Of a DNA stretch of 14,462 bases, positions 1-6,851 are shown one piece after another (position 1 is the stretch's first letter; the number at the start of each line of letters is the position of its first letter). The notes below the pieces were generated by a model, which was not told the origin of the DNA, ran no database searches, and saw only the letters and a list, made by a program, of their open reading frames with translations. A program made the position numbers and the translations under genes. This stretch comes from Methanospirillum sp. (GTDB lineage: Archaea; Halobacteriota; Methanomicrobia; Methanomicrobiales; Methanospirillaceae): the NCBI GenBank assembly GCA_028679485.1, contig JAJRBL010000319.1, forward strand, positions 1 to 14,462. Reading direction: 5' to 3'.

Positions 1-299
1 AAGAGCGTGGATGCGGCCGGCCATAACGAAACCCAGAAGCATTCAACCCCGATCAGGGCCAGGATACAGGAGATAAGAAACCGGCGACGGTTACCCCGCA
101 TACCATAGATTCCGGTAATGAAGAGCAGGGTCAGGAACAGTACGCTGACAACCCTGAAGACCGGATCCGGCGGAAGGACAGGTACGATTATCACGAGCGG
201 GATTAAGGCCGTGAAGAGCAGGGAGAGATCTCTCCCGCTCTGCCGCTGTTTTTGAGCAGTCCTCCTTTCGTCCCCGCCATTCAGGTTGTGGGAATCCAT
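1..299 (-). CDS. Membrane protein N-terminus, possibly ion-channel family (partial)
   Basis: This frame stays open from an ATG at 299 down to base 1, so the gene runs off the left edge with about 99 codons visible. The product begins MDSHNLNGGDERRTAQKQRQ, a polar, basic cytoplasmic-looking tail. Three hydrophobic stretches follow (about residues 28-45, 50-66 and 71-92), separated by short turns containing PPDPVFR and the basic GMRGNRRRF. This pattern resembles the N-terminal membrane part of small prokaryotic potassium-channel-like proteins, but the pore helix and any selectivity filter lie outside the window, so that name is tentative. No clear ribosome binding site precedes the ATG; the frame stays open upstream without another ATG, so the start is uncertain or the message leaderless. 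It diverges from the TPR gene. An overlapping open frame at 91-336 on the same strand looks less protein-like. Confidence 0.72.
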   Translation of the reverse strand, partial: MDSHNLNGGDERRTAQKQRQSGRDLSLLFTALIPLVIIVPVLPPDPVFRVVSVLFLTLLFITGIYGMRGNRRRFLISCILALIGVECFWVSLWPAASTL

Positions 300-354
300 A
301 TGTATGATAGTATTGTAAGCACAGAGGTATCCCCATTTGCTCTTGATGGATATC

Positions 355-367
355 TTTAATTCATTAA
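355..367 (+). promoter_or_regulatory. Candidate promoter / AT-rich palindrome before the TPR gene
   Basis: TTTAAT at 355-360 is a plausible archaeal TATA-like box. It would put transcription start near 383, about 20 bases before the ATG at 403. It overlaps a small palindrome, TTAAT-TC-ATTAA (356-367). The 103-base divergent gap 300-402 shows nothing else clear. The assignment rests only on spacing and composition. Confidence 0.3.
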
Positions 368-402
368 GCAGGAAATGATGTATTATCTGATTAAGGATTT
401 TT

Positions 403-1143
403 ATGGCCGATAATATGAGTACTGGGGAAGCAGAACGATGGAAAACCGAGGGAATCCGTTATGTAAACGGGCAGCGGTTTGAGGATGCCATACGATGCTT
501 CGAAAAGGCTTCTTCACTCGATCCTGTTGATGAAGAAGTTTATTTCCAGAAAGGCCTTGCGTTCATGAACCTTATTCGATACCAGGAAGCAGTCGAGGCG
601 TTTGAGGAAGCGCTCAAGCTGAACGACAAAGATGACCGGTATTGGTTGTATATGGGTATCAATTACTTTTTCATGGGAAGATACAGCAAGGCTATCCCCT
701 GTTTCAATATGGTACTTGAGATAGACCCGACCAATATCCACGCGTTGAGCAACAAGGGATCAGCGCTTGCAGAACTGGATAAGCATCCGGAGTCAGTCCT
801 CTGTTTTGATCGTATCCTCGAGATTGTGCCGGGAGATGTGAATGCCCTGTTCAACAAGGGAATCAGCCTTCAGAAACTCAAGGACTTTAAATCTGCCGTC
901 GTATGCTTTAAAGAGATCTTAAAACAGGATCCTCAGGACTCTGACGCGTGGTTCGAACTCGGTAACTGCCTCTCAAAAACAAGCAACTGTAAAGAGGCGA
1001 TCAAATGTTATGACCGGGTTATCAGGATAGAACCCAATCATGCAGAGGTGTACGAAGCGAAAATTGAGTGCCTCAGAAGCCTCGGACTGAACGAGGAGGC
1101 CGATGAACTCATTGCAAAACGTGAAATGGATGACTGGATCTAG
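403..1143 (+). CDS. Tetratricopeptide repeat (TPR) protein
   Basis: The 246-residue protein is almost wholly TPR. About six 34-residue units run from residue 9 to 212, each with the W/Y-G-Y/F-A-P spacing; examples are AIRCFEKASSLDP, AVEAFEEALKLND and AIKCYDRVIRIEP. A capping helix ends at the acidic C-terminus. There is no signal peptide or membrane segment, so it is probably a cytoplasmic protein-protein interaction scaffold. Its partner cannot be told from the sequence. A short AAGGA (393-397) lies 5 bases before the ATG; an in-frame ATG at 415 is an alternative start. The gene stands alone, divergent from the membrane protein gene, and purA, 58 bases downstream, appears to have its own promoter. 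Stand-alone TPR proteins like this are abundant in Methanomicrobiales. Confidence 0.9.
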   Translation: MADNMSTGEAERWKTEGIRYVNGQRFEDAIRCFEKASSLDPVDEEVYFQKGLAFMNLIRYQEAVEAFEEALKLNDKDDRYWLYMGINYFFMGRYSKAIPCFNMVLEIDPTNIHALSNKGSALAELDKHPESVLCFDRILEIVPGDVNALFNKGISLQKLKDFKSAVVCFKEILKQDPQDSDAWFELGNCLSKTSNCKEAIKCYDRVIRIEPNHAEVYEAKIECLRSLGLNEEADELIAKREMDDWI

Positions 1144-1164
1144 GGCCGTCACCAGCTAATCTAA

Positions 1165-1174
1165 ATCTTTATTT
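1165..1174 (+). promoter_or_regulatory. Candidate TATA-type promoter of the purA unit
   Basis: The AT-rich run ATCTTTATTT sits in the 58-base gap between the TPR gene and purA. Spacing of about 25 bases predicts a start of transcription near 1195, only a few bases before the ATG at 1202. This fits the weak ribosome binding site there and suggests a nearly leaderless message. Confidence 0.42.
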
Positions 1175-1201
1175 CCCACGCTCTCCTATGCAGTAGGTTG
1201 G

Positions 1202-2215
1202 ATGAGTTGTACAATAATCGTGGGCGGAAATTTTGGTGATGAGGGAAAAGGAAAGATTGTTTCCCATGTTGCCCATCAGGATCGCCCGACAATAATTTCC
1301 CGGGGTGGTGTAGGTCCGAATGCCGGTCATACTGTTATGGTCGGAGAGAAGAAGTTCGGTGTCCGGATGTGCCCTTCAGGATTTGTTTTCCCTGATGCAA
1401 GACTGATGATCGGCACCGGTGTTCTCGTGGATCCCCGTGTTTTTCTCCATGAGATCGATGTTCTGGGGGTTGAAGGGCGTATTTTTGTCGATAAACGCTG
1501 TGCAATTATCGAAGAAGCACATATCCTGGAGGATAAGACAAACACGCACCTCTCCAAGAAAGTCGGATCAACCGGGACCGGCTGTGGTCCTGCCAACCGG
1601 GACAGGGCCATGAGGATCGGACGACTTGCGCGCGACATTCCTGAACTGGGCAGGTATCTGACTGATGTACCGGCAGAGGTGAACGCCGCCCTTGACCAGG
1701 ATGAGAACGTGGTGATCGAGGGTACCCAGGGGTTCGGTATCTCCCTCTATTTCGGGTCATACCCCTATGTCACGAGCAAGGATACCTGCGCATCACAGAT
1801 GGCGGCCGACAACGGGGTCGGACCGACCAGGATTGACGATGTGATCGTCGTGTACAAGGCATTTCCCACGAGAGTCGGCGAAGGACCGTTCTCTACCGAG
1901 ATGTCCAGTGAGAAAGCCCATGAAAAAGGGATCCAGGAGTTCGGAACCGTTACCGGAAGAGAACGCCGTATAGGTTCCTGGGATAGCGAGATGGCACGCT
2001 ATGCTGCAATGGTGAACGGATGCACCCAGGCCGCGATTACCGGGATTGACCACATCGATCCTGCATGTTTCGGCGCAACCGAGTACTCCCAGCTCTCGAA
2101 AGTCGCAAAAGACTTCCTTAAACAGGCTGAAGAAGACATCGGCGCACCGGTAACCCTTATCTCGACCGGGCCGGAACTCTCACAGATCATTGATATCAGG
2201 TCGGAATACCCATGA
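1202..2215 (+). CDS. purA: Adenylosuccinate synthetase
   Basis: The enzyme joins IMP and aspartate with GTP to make adenylosuccinate, the first committed step from IMP to AMP, in the cytoplasm. The N-terminus carries the phosphate-binding signature [10 protein letters not shown] (residues 9-18), with the catalytic Asp13, and GPNAGHTV with the catalytic His43. Further conserved pieces are [19 protein letters not shown] and [19 protein letters not shown], the region that binds IMP and aspartate, and [10 protein letters not shown], which corresponds to the guanine-recognition loop. At 337 residues it is about 90 shorter than bacterial PurA (about 430), as in other archaeal members, so this is a lineage trait rather than a truncation. 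The gene has a near-leaderless start and overlaps the next gene by four bases (ATGA), making it the first gene of a five-gene unit. Confidence 0.96.
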   Translation: MSCTIIVGGNFGDEGKGKIVSHVAHQDRPTIISRGGVGPNAGHTVMVGEKKFGVRMCPSGFVFPDARLMIGTGVLVDPRVFLHEIDVLGVEGRIFVDKRCAIIEEAHILEDKTNTHLSKKVGSTGTGCGPANRDRAMRIGRLARDIPELGRYLTDVPAEVNAALDQDENVVIEGTQGFGISLYFGSYPYVTSKDTCASQMAADNGVGPTRIDDVIVVYKAFPTRVGEGPFSTEMSSEKAHEKGIQEFGTVTGRERRIGSWDSEMARYAAMVNGCTQAAITGIDHIDPACFGATEYSQLSKVAKDFLKQAEEDIGAPVTLISTGPELSQIIDIRSEYP

Positions 2216-2394
2216 AACGTGAATTATACGATATTCTCTGCTGCCCAGTCTGCAAGGGCGATCTCGAGTTACAGGTGAAAGAAGAGAACGAGGTAGAGAT
2301 CATGAGCGGATCTCTTGTATGTCATACCTGTTCGGTGACATATCCGATTGAGGAAGGAATTCCCAACCTGCTTCCCCAGAACATCCAGAACTGA
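2212..2394 (+). CDS. Trm112-like zinc-ribbon protein
   Basis: A 60-residue protein of the Trm112 family (formerly DUF343/YcaR-like). It opens with the hallmark [17 protein letters not shown] and has a second knuckle, [20 protein letters not shown]. Cys11/Cys14 and Cys37/Cys40 are the likely zinc ligands, although some family members fold without metal. In eukaryotes and some archaea Trm112 binds and activates several methyltransferases that modify tRNA, rRNA and release factor, so the same role is inferred here. The partner is not in the window. The ATG overlaps the purA stop by four bases, and its TGA overlaps the cbiB ATG by one base (TGATG), so it is translationally coupled on both sides. 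The family assignment is firm, the precise role less so. Confidence 0.9.
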   Translation: MKRELYDILCCPVCKGDLELQVKEENEVEIMSGSLVCHTCSVTYPIEEGIPNLLPQNIQN

Positions 2395-3314
2395 TGATTT
2401 TAAGCATACCGGTTCTTATTTTTTCGTTGATCACCGACCGGGCTTTAGGGGATCCCAGGACATCGCTTCACCCGGTCGCTTGGATAGGCAGGTATATCGG
2501 CTGGTGGGGAAGGTACGAATTATACCCAAAAGCGCAGCACCGGGTTATCGGAATTCTCGGATGGTTCAGCACCGTGATCCTGTTTTCAGTTCCATTCATT
2601 ATCGTCCAGGTTTTTTTCCCCTGGTACCTGTACCTGCTCGCCGCCCCGTTTATGCTCAAGATCTGCTTTGCCTGGAGAACCCTCGAGGAACATGCAGCCT
2701 CGGTATCCGCTGCCGTAACCAGGGAAGAGCGACAGGAGAAGGCATCACTCCTCGTATCGCGTGATACCTCTGTCTTAAGCGAGGAACAGGCACTCTCTGC
2801 CGGGTACGAGTCGGTCGCCGAGAACCTGAATGACAGCATCATCGCCCCCCTGTTCTGGTTTGTCATACTCGGTCTTCCCGGTGCAGCCCTGTACAGGGCA
2901 GTAAATACCATGGATGCGATGCTGGGATACCGGGACGAACGGGAAGATATCGGCAGGTGGGCTGCACGGATGGACGATCTCTTCTCCTATATCCCTGCCA
3001 GGATAACCGGGGCAATCCTGGTTATCAGGTATGCATTCGGGGGGAGATTAAGGCCGGCACTTGCAGTCTTTTCCCGTGACCGGAAAAAAAGACCAGGATA
3101 TAACGGCGGTATCCCGATGTCGCTTATTGCAGGGGGAGAGGGTGTTTTATTTGAGAAACCGGGGATTTACCGGATTGGAACTCCGGAGAGGACGTTACGT
3201 GAAGCAGGAGTCTCAATAATCAGGACTGTCAGGATTTCGACGCTTATTTTTTCTTTTTTTGCCGGGATCACACTATTATTATTGGACTGGATGAACAATG
3301 TATACGGAATATGA
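2394..3314 (+). CDS. cbiB: Adenosylcobinamide-phosphate synthase (CbiB/CobD)
   Basis: This membrane enzyme attaches aminopropanol (or its phosphate) to adenosylcobyric acid to make adenosylcobinamide (phosphate), a late step in corrinoid synthesis. Family marks are [19 protein letters not shown] near the N-terminus, [19 protein letters not shown], then [37 protein letters not shown] and the C-terminal [17 protein letters not shown]. Hydrophobic segments lie at about residues 1-18, 52-92, 148-166, 197-212 and 285-300. At 306 residues it has the usual length. It overlaps the Trm112-like gene by one base and pdxS by four. In known pathways the aminopropanol phosphate it uses comes from a PLP-dependent decarboxylase, a possible reason for sitting next to pdxST. 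Methanogens need corrinoids for methyl transfer, including the corrinoid protein encoded at 10535-12795. The name cobD is also used for it. Confidence 0.95.
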   Translation: MILSIPVLIFSLITDRALGDPRTSLHPVAWIGRYIGWWGRYELYPKAQHRVIGILGWFSTVILFSVPFIIVQVFFPWYLYLLAAPFMLKICFAWRTLEEHAASVSAAVTREERQEKASLLVSRDTSVLSEEQALSAGYESVAENLNDSIIAPLFWFVILGLPGAALYRAVNTMDAMLGYRDEREDIGRWAARMDDLFSYIPARITGAILVIRYAFGGRLRPALAVFSRDRKKRPGYNGGIPMSLIAGGEGVLFEKPGIYRIGTPERTLREAGVSIIRTVRISTLIFSFFAGITLLLLDWMNNVYGI

Positions 3315-4207
3315 TACTTGAAGATCTCCGGTTCGGCACAGAACTCATAAAAAGGGGATTCGCCTCGATGCAGAAAGGGGGCGTGATCATGGACGTGGTA
3401 TCTGCCGAACAGGCAGGTATCGCTGAGGATGCAGGAGCTGTTGCGGTTATGGCTCTCGAACGGGTACCTGCAGATATCAGGGCTGCCGGAGGTGTGGCCC
3501 GGATGGCAGATCCAAAGAAGATCACCGAGATCATGGATACTGTCTCAATACCGGTCATGGCAAAGGCAAGAATCGGCCATTTTGTCGAGGCACAGGTGCT
3601 TGAATCGCTGGGTGTCGACATGATCGACGAGTCCGAGGTTCTTACCCCGGCAGACGAGGAATACCATATCGATAAAAGCAGGTTCACAGTTCCGTTCGTA
3701 TGTGGTGCACGGGATCTCGGGGAGGCTCTCCGGAGGGTAAGCGAAGGTGCTGCCATGATCCGGACGAAGGGTGAGGCAGGAACCGGCAACGTGGTCGAGG
3801 CAGTCAGACATAACCGGGCGATCCTCGGGGAGATCCGCAGACTGAAAGGCCTCGAAGAGATCGAACTCGTCAGAAGGGCACGGCAGCTTGAAGCCCCGGC
3901 AGAACTCGTTATCGAGACTGCCAGTCGTCAGCGTCTTCCGGTGGTGAACTTCTCGGCAGGCGGTATCGCCACCCCGTCAGATGCAGCCCTCATGATGCAG
4001 CTCGGCAGTGACGGTGTCTTCGTCGGTTCAGGCATCTTCAAATCACAGCAGCCCGAACTGATGGCAAAAGCAATTGTTGAGGCAGTCAACCACTGGAACG
4101 AACCTGCGGTGATTGCAGAGGTGTCCAAGGGGCTTGGCGAGGCGATGAGGGGCCTGGATGTCCATGCCCTGCCACCTGAAGAGGTGCTCCAGACCCGTGG
4201 CTGGTAA
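3311..4207 (+). CDS. pdxS: Pyridoxal 5'-phosphate synthase, PdxS subunit
   Basis: PdxS is the synthase half of the deoxyxylulose-independent vitamin B6 pathway. It makes PLP from ribose 5-phosphate, glyceraldehyde 3-phosphate and ammonia delivered by PdxT, and works as a dodecamer. The 298-residue (beta/alpha)8 barrel is full length. It shows [20 protein letters not shown] with Asp28, [11 protein letters not shown] with the Schiff-base Lys85, and [14 protein letters not shown] with the second catalytic Lys153. These correspond to Asp24, Lys81 and Lys149 of the Bacillus enzyme. The C-terminus ends in the typical [12 protein letters not shown]. The ATG overlaps the cbiB stop by four bases, and its end overlaps the pdxT start by 11 bases, consistent with co-translation of the two subunits. 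Confidence 0.97.
   Translation: MILEDLRFGTELIKRGFASMQKGGVIMDVVSAEQAGIAEDAGAVAVMALERVPADIRAAGGVARMADPKKITEIMDTVSIPVMAKARIGHFVEAQVLESLGVDMIDESEVLTPADEEYHIDKSRFTVPFVCGARDLGEALRRVSEGAAMIRTKGEAGTGNVVEAVRHNRAILGEIRRLKGLEEIELVRRARQLEAPAELVIETASRQRLPVVNFSAGGIATPSDAALMMQLGSDGVFVGSGIFKSQQPELMAKAIVEAVNHWNEPAVIAEVSKGLGEAMRGLDVHALPPEEVLQTRGW
4181..4186 (+). promoter_or_regulatory. pdxT: Ribosome binding site that fixes the pdxT start
   Basis: GAGGTG is a perfect match to the anti-Shine-Dalgarno complement. It lies inside the pdxS coding end, ten bases before the GTG at 4197. No comparable site precedes the upstream ATG codons at 4158 and 4164, so the GTG is favoured. Confidence 0.7.
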
Positions 4208-4790
4208 GGCACCCGTCGGTGTCCTGGCACTCCAGGGAGATGTTAGCGAACATATATCCGCATTTGAGACTGTAATACGGGAACTCGGCCAGGATATCCG
4301 GGTAATACCGGTGAGAAAGCCAGAAGAGATCCCCTCTCTTTCAGCACTGGCCATTCCCGGCGGTGAATCGACCACCATCATGCGGCTTATCGACAAAAAC
4401 CACATGCGGGAGTGTATCCGGTCATTTGAGGGGGGTATCTTTGCCACCTGTGCAGGAATGGTGGCCTCGGCACGGGAAGTAACGGAAGAAACCCGCTTTA
4501 CTCCCCTGGACCTGGCTGACATTACCGTGAGCAGGAATGCCTTCGGAAGACAACGCGAGTCCTTCGAGGCAGACCTCTCTATAAACGGGTTTGAACCGCC
4601 TTTTCACGCGGTATTCATCAGGGCTCCGATCATTACCCGGGCAGGAAGTGATGTCAGGGTCCTCGCAGAGATACCCCGGGGTATTGTTGCTGTACAAAAA
4701 GACAAGCGGCTCATTCTCTCGTTTCATCCTGAGATCAGCCACGATCTCCGGCTTCACCATTACTTCCTTTCAGAGGTACTCAGCAGGTAA
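4197..4790 (+). CDS. pdxT: Pyridoxal 5'-phosphate synthase, glutaminase subunit PdxT
   Basis: PdxT hydrolyses glutamine and channels the ammonia to PdxS. Starting from GTG at 4197 the protein has 197 residues, the usual size, and opens [19 protein letters not shown], the family's N-terminal signature. The class I glutaminase triad is visible: Cys85 in ATCAGM, and His177 and Glu179 in LSFHPEIS. The oxyanion-strand motif [12 protein letters not shown] is also present. A longer reading from ATG 4158 would add 13 residues unlike the family, buried within pdxS, and was set aside. The 11-base overlap with pdxS indicates translational coupling. It is the last gene of the purA unit; a hairpin with flanking A/T runs follows directly. 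Confidence 0.95.
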   Translation: MAGKAPVGVLALQGDVSEHISAFETVIRELGQDIRVIPVRKPEEIPSLSALAIPGGESTTIMRLIDKNHMRECIRSFEGGIFATCAGMVASAREVTEETRFTPLDLADITVSRNAFGRQRESFEADLSINGFEPPFHAVFIRAPIITRAGSDVRVLAEIPRGIVAVQKDKRLILSFHPEISHDLRLHHYFLSEVLSR

Positions 4791-4791
4791 A

Positions 4792-4818
4792 AAAGACAGA
4801 CCGGGTTACCGGGTCTTT
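4792..4818. terminator. Shared hairpin between convergent pdxT and gpmA
   Basis: AAAGAC (4792-4797) pairs with GTCTTT (4813-4818), and CCGG (4801-4804) pairs with CCGG (4809-4812). The loop is GTTA, with a three-base bulge on one side. Because the ends are A-rich on one side and T-rich on the other, the element could work in both directions. The gpmA stop codon (4806-4808 on the minus strand) falls in the loop. Confidence 0.5.
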
Positions 4819-5552
4819 CCCTGGTTTTTAACCGCTTCCATGGCTGCCCGGACCTTCTCCTCGTCTCCCAGATAATAATGCCTGATCGGAACCAGTCCGT
4901 TGTCCAACTCGTAAACCAGGGGCATTCCGGTAGGGATATTCAGTTCAGGTATATCGGCATCCGGGATCTGATCCAGGTGTTTGACCAGGGCACGGAGACT
5001 GTTGCCATGCGCAGTAATCAGGATCCGTCTGCCGCTCCGGATTGCGGGAACTATCTCCTCGTTCCAGAACGGTAAAAACCGGTTTACCGTATCTTTCAGG
5101 CATTCGGTTACCGGGATCCTTTCTCCCGGGATCTCTTTGTACCGCCGGTGCCATGCAGGGTTGTCCTGGTCGCCCGGAGAGAACGCCGGAGGAGGAATGT
5201 CATAACTTCTGCGCCAGATATGAACCTGTTCTTCCCCGTACTTCGCCGCGGTCTCGGTCTTATTAAGACCGGTCAGTGCCCCGTAATGCCGTTCATTCAG
5301 GCGCCATGAACGGATGGTCGGGATCCACATGAGATCCATCTCCTCCTGTATCAGCCAGAGGGTGCGGATTGCCCTCTTGAGCACCGACGTGTACGCCTGA
5401 TCAAAATCAAACCCCTGTTCCCGCAACGTCACTCCGGCTGCCCGTGCCTCGGTGATCCCCTGGGGAGAGAGATCAATATCCCGCCAGCCGGTAAACCGGT
5501 TCTCACGGTTCCAGAGACTTTCTCCATGACGAATCAGAACCAGTGTATACAT
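4806..5552 (-). CDS. gpmA: 2,3-bisphosphoglycerate-dependent phosphoglycerate mutase
   Basis: The enzyme interconverts 3- and 2-phosphoglycerate in glycolysis and gluconeogenesis through a phosphohistidine. From the ATG at 5552 it has 248 residues, the standard length. [12 protein letters not shown] holds the phosphorylated His9. Arg60, Glu87 ([13 protein letters not shown]) and His182 ([10 protein letters not shown]) complete the active site, each two residues lower than in the E. coli enzyme. [19 protein letters not shown] and [14 protein letters not shown] are further signatures. The frame can be read back to 5621, but those 23 extra residues match nothing in the family. Most archaea rely on the unrelated cofactor-independent mutase, so this bacterial-looking type is a candidate for transfer. 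The gene diverges from the CARDB gene and converges on pdxT. Confidence 0.95.
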   Translation of the reverse strand: MYTLVLIRHGESLWNRENRFTGWRDIDLSPQGITEARAAGVTLREQGFDFDQAYTSVLKRAIRTLWLIQEEMDLMWIPTIRSWRLNERHYGALTGLNKTETAAKYGEEQVHIWRRSYDIPPPAFSPGDQDNPAWHRRYKEIPGERIPVTECLKDTVNRFLPFWNEEIVPAIRSGRRILITAHGNSLRALVKHLDQIPDADIPELNIPTGMPLVYELDNGLVPIRHYYLGDEEKVRAAMEAVKNQGKTR

Positions 5553-5565
5553 CTTCTCTTCAGAG

Positions 5566-5590
5566 GGTTGGTTTACCAACCGGTTAAAAC
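5566..5590. promoter_or_regulatory. Divergent promoter palindrome with gpmA TATA-like box
   Basis: GGTTGG-TTTA-CCAACC (5566-5581) is a perfect inverted repeat, followed at once by the overlapping palindrome AACCGGTT (5578-5585). On the minus strand GTTTTAA (5584-5590) could be the gpmA TATA box, giving a start of transcription near 5560 and a very short leader. The palindrome lies between box and start, where an archaeal repressor could bind. Confidence 0.42.
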
Positions 5591-5600
5591 TCTGGAAAGG

Positions 5601-5606
5601 TTTTAT
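5601..5606 (+). promoter_or_regulatory. Candidate TATA box of the CARDB gene
   Basis: TTTTAT lies about 25-30 bases before the ATG at 5631, the spacing for a leaderless archaeal message. No ribosome binding site is visible before that ATG, which agrees with leaderless translation and supports the choice of start. Confidence 0.5.
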
Positions 5607-5630
5607 GGGAACGGTCTCCAATCATCAATT

Positions 5631-6503
5631 ATGACCTTACGTGCCGGATGGGTACTGATGATAATTCTCCTTGCCGTTGTCCTGCCGGCATATGGTGCGG
5701 TGAATATTACATCAGAAGGACTTATTGTCAGCGATACCGGATATGCGGGGGGATCGCTGACCGTCATAGAGGTAGTAAAAAATGCCGGGGAAGATGATAC
5801 CGGACCGGTCACCGTCTCCTATTACCTGGTGAATGAATCGGAGGGGAGTGCAACCCGTGTGCCGATCGGAACGACCGATTTTGAGTCAATCTCGTCAGGA
5901 AGCGATTATTCGAGCGTAAAAACGTTTTTGCTCCCTCTTGATCTTGCAGACGGTGCCTACAGGTTTGTCAGGGAGGTCATGGGTAAAGAGACTCCGCAGG
6001 TTCAGCCCAGGACGGTCCATATCGCTGACCCGTTCCCGAACGGCAGTGATGCAGATCTCGTCGGATCAGGACTCATCACCTCGGAGGAGGCAGGGCCCGG
6101 TGACCAGATCCGCGTTATCAGTGCAGTAGAGAACCGGGGTGGCTCTGATGCAGGTTCGTTTGATGTTGACTTCTATCTCACCAACCGGAGCATGGTAGCA
6201 AGCGAACCCCTGCTCCTCGGGACCTGGGTGGTCGGATCTGTCCCGGCATCAGGACAGGCGAGCACGACCAGGACGTTCACGATCCCTGTACAGACAACCG
6301 CAGGAAATTACGGCATCCTGATGGATGTGGATCCTGACGACAAAGTCAAGGAGAGGGACGAGGGTAACAACGACTGGTACCGTGACGGTATCATGCGGAT
6401 CATCGCCGGGGGATCCCAGACCATTCTTCCGCCGGTCCTGATCAACACCACAACCTCAATCGTTGTGGTACCCATGGATCAAAACCAGACCAACCAGTCC
6501 TGA
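5631..6503 (+). CDS. Secreted protein with two CARDB domains
   Basis: The 290-residue product begins with a typical signal peptide, MTLRAGWVLMIILLAVVLPA, ending near residue 23 (YGA). Two CARDB-like beta-sandwich domains follow, at about residues 25-130 and 140-255. Each carries the hallmark pattern: a strand such as LTVIEVVKNAG or IRVISAVENRGGSDAG, then VSYYLVN or VDFYLTN, and in the second the closing DPDDKVKERDEGNND. CARDB (cell-adhesion-related) domains are common in archaeal surface proteins, so an extracellular binding or envelope role is inferred; ligand and partner are unknown. The tail is rich in Asn and Thr with several N-glycosylation sequons (NTT, NQT, NQS). No C-terminal membrane anchor is seen. 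The frame can be extended upstream to 5526, but that would bury the signal peptide and overlap gpmA. Confidence 0.85.
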   Translation: MTLRAGWVLMIILLAVVLPAYGAVNITSEGLIVSDTGYAGGSLTVIEVVKNAGEDDTGPVTVSYYLVNESEGSATRVPIGTTDFESISSGSDYSSVKTFLLPLDLADGAYRFVREVMGKETPQVQPRTVHIADPFPNGSDADLVGSGLITSEEAGPGDQIRVISAVENRGGSDAGSFDVDFYLTNRSMVASEPLLLGTWVVGSVPASGQASTTRTFTIPVQTTAGNYGILMDVDPDDKVKERDEGNNDWYRDGIMRIIAGGSQTILPPVLINTTTSIVVVPMDQNQTNQS

Positions 6504-6512
6504 TTCAATACC

Positions 6513-6517
6513 TTTTT
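6513..6517 (+). terminator. T-run downstream of the CARDB gene
   Basis: TTTTT lies nine bases after the stop codon of the CARDB gene. Short T-tracts without hairpins act as archaeal transcription terminators. Only position and composition support this. Confidence 0.4.
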
Positions 6518-6543
6518 ACCATCCTGGCTGCACCATGGTGACA

Positions 6544-6609
6544 TTTATACTGAACCAGGGTACACTATGTACCAGGTAAATTGATGCAGCAGTGGATGAT
6601 CCGTATAAA
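6544..6609 (+). promoter_or_regulatory. Candidate promoter region and palindromic operator
   Basis: Two TATA-like boxes are present: TTTATAC (6544-6550) and TATAAAC (6604-6610). Between them lies the 15-base palindrome GGTACA-CTA-TGTACC (6559-6573). If the first box is used, the palindrome covers the predicted start near 6572, a usual place for an archaeal repressor site. Either box leaves a leader of about 85-145 bases containing the hairpin at 6648-6674. Confidence 0.4.
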
Positions 6610-6647
6610 CCAATCCTTCACATCTGCTCTTTTCTTCGTGTTTAGAT

Positions 6648-6674
6648 AGGGGACCGGTCTTTTTCCGGTCCCCT
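6648..6674 (+). other. Strong hairpin in the leader of the symporter genes
   Basis: AGGGGACCGG (6648-6657) and CCGGTCCCCT (6665-6674) form a perfect ten-pair stem around a seven-base, T-rich loop. It ends 28 bases before the ribosome binding site of the microprotein gene. No T-run follows it, so it is not a classical intrinsic terminator; RNA processing, stability or regulation are possible roles. Confidence 0.55.
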
Positions 6675-6701
6675 GGTATTGGTAATCGCTGACAGTTTAC
6701 C

Positions 6702-6707
6702 GGAGGT
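6702..6707 (+). promoter_or_regulatory. Ribosome binding site of the symporter microprotein
   Basis: GGAGGT stands nine bases before the ATG at 6717. It is a near-perfect Shine-Dalgarno match and the best evidence that this very short gene is translated. Confidence 0.7.
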
Positions 6708-6716
6708 TCGATAAAC

Positions 6717-6851
6717 ATGTTATCAGTATTTGGTATCACAGATCCCGCCATCTGGCTTGGATACGGGCTGGCGATAGGCCTGGCCATTCTCTGCATGGTG
6801 TATGGTGCACTGAACTGGAACAGGGAAGGAGAAGAAGACCATGGCAGTTGA
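6717..6851 (+). CDS. Symporter small accessory protein (44 aa)
   Basis: This small gene encodes 44 residues: MLSVFGITDPAIWLGYGLAI, then GLAILCMVYGALNW and a polar NREGEEDHGS tail. One membrane helix spans about residues 11-34, probably with the charged tail in the cytoplasm. It has a strong GGAGGT ribosome binding site, and its end overlaps the symporter start by 11 bases, so the two are translationally coupled. Tiny one-helix proteins encoded just before sodium:solute symporters recur in methanogens and are named symporter small accessory proteins; a role in assembly or activity of the transporter is inferred, not shown. The match in size, the DPAIWLGY opening and the position make the family assignment fairly strong. 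Confidence 0.85.
   Translation: MLSVFGITDPAIWLGYGLAIGLAILCMVYGALNWNREGEEDHGS

Noticed and set aside
91..336. 81-residue minus-strand open frame at the left edge
   Set aside because: Its product is low in hydrophobic order and looks random, whereas the neighbouring frame from 299 gives three clear membrane segments.
2468..2911. 147-residue minus-strand frame inside cbiB
   Set aside because: It is a shadow of cbiB, with an Arg/Ser-rich composition and no family features.
3268..3789. 173-residue minus-strand frame over pdxS
   Set aside because: The Ser/Ala/Ile repeats come from reading pdxS codons backwards; pdxS is beyond doubt.
5553..5621. Upstream extension of gpmA by 23 codons
   Set aside because: The extra residues have no family match, and the extension would run over the palindromic promoter region shared with the CARDB gene.
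6535..6579. 14-codon frame (MVTFILNQGTLCTR) before the symporter pair
   Set aside because: It has no ribosome binding site and overlaps the candidate promoter palindrome; chance is the simplest explanation.
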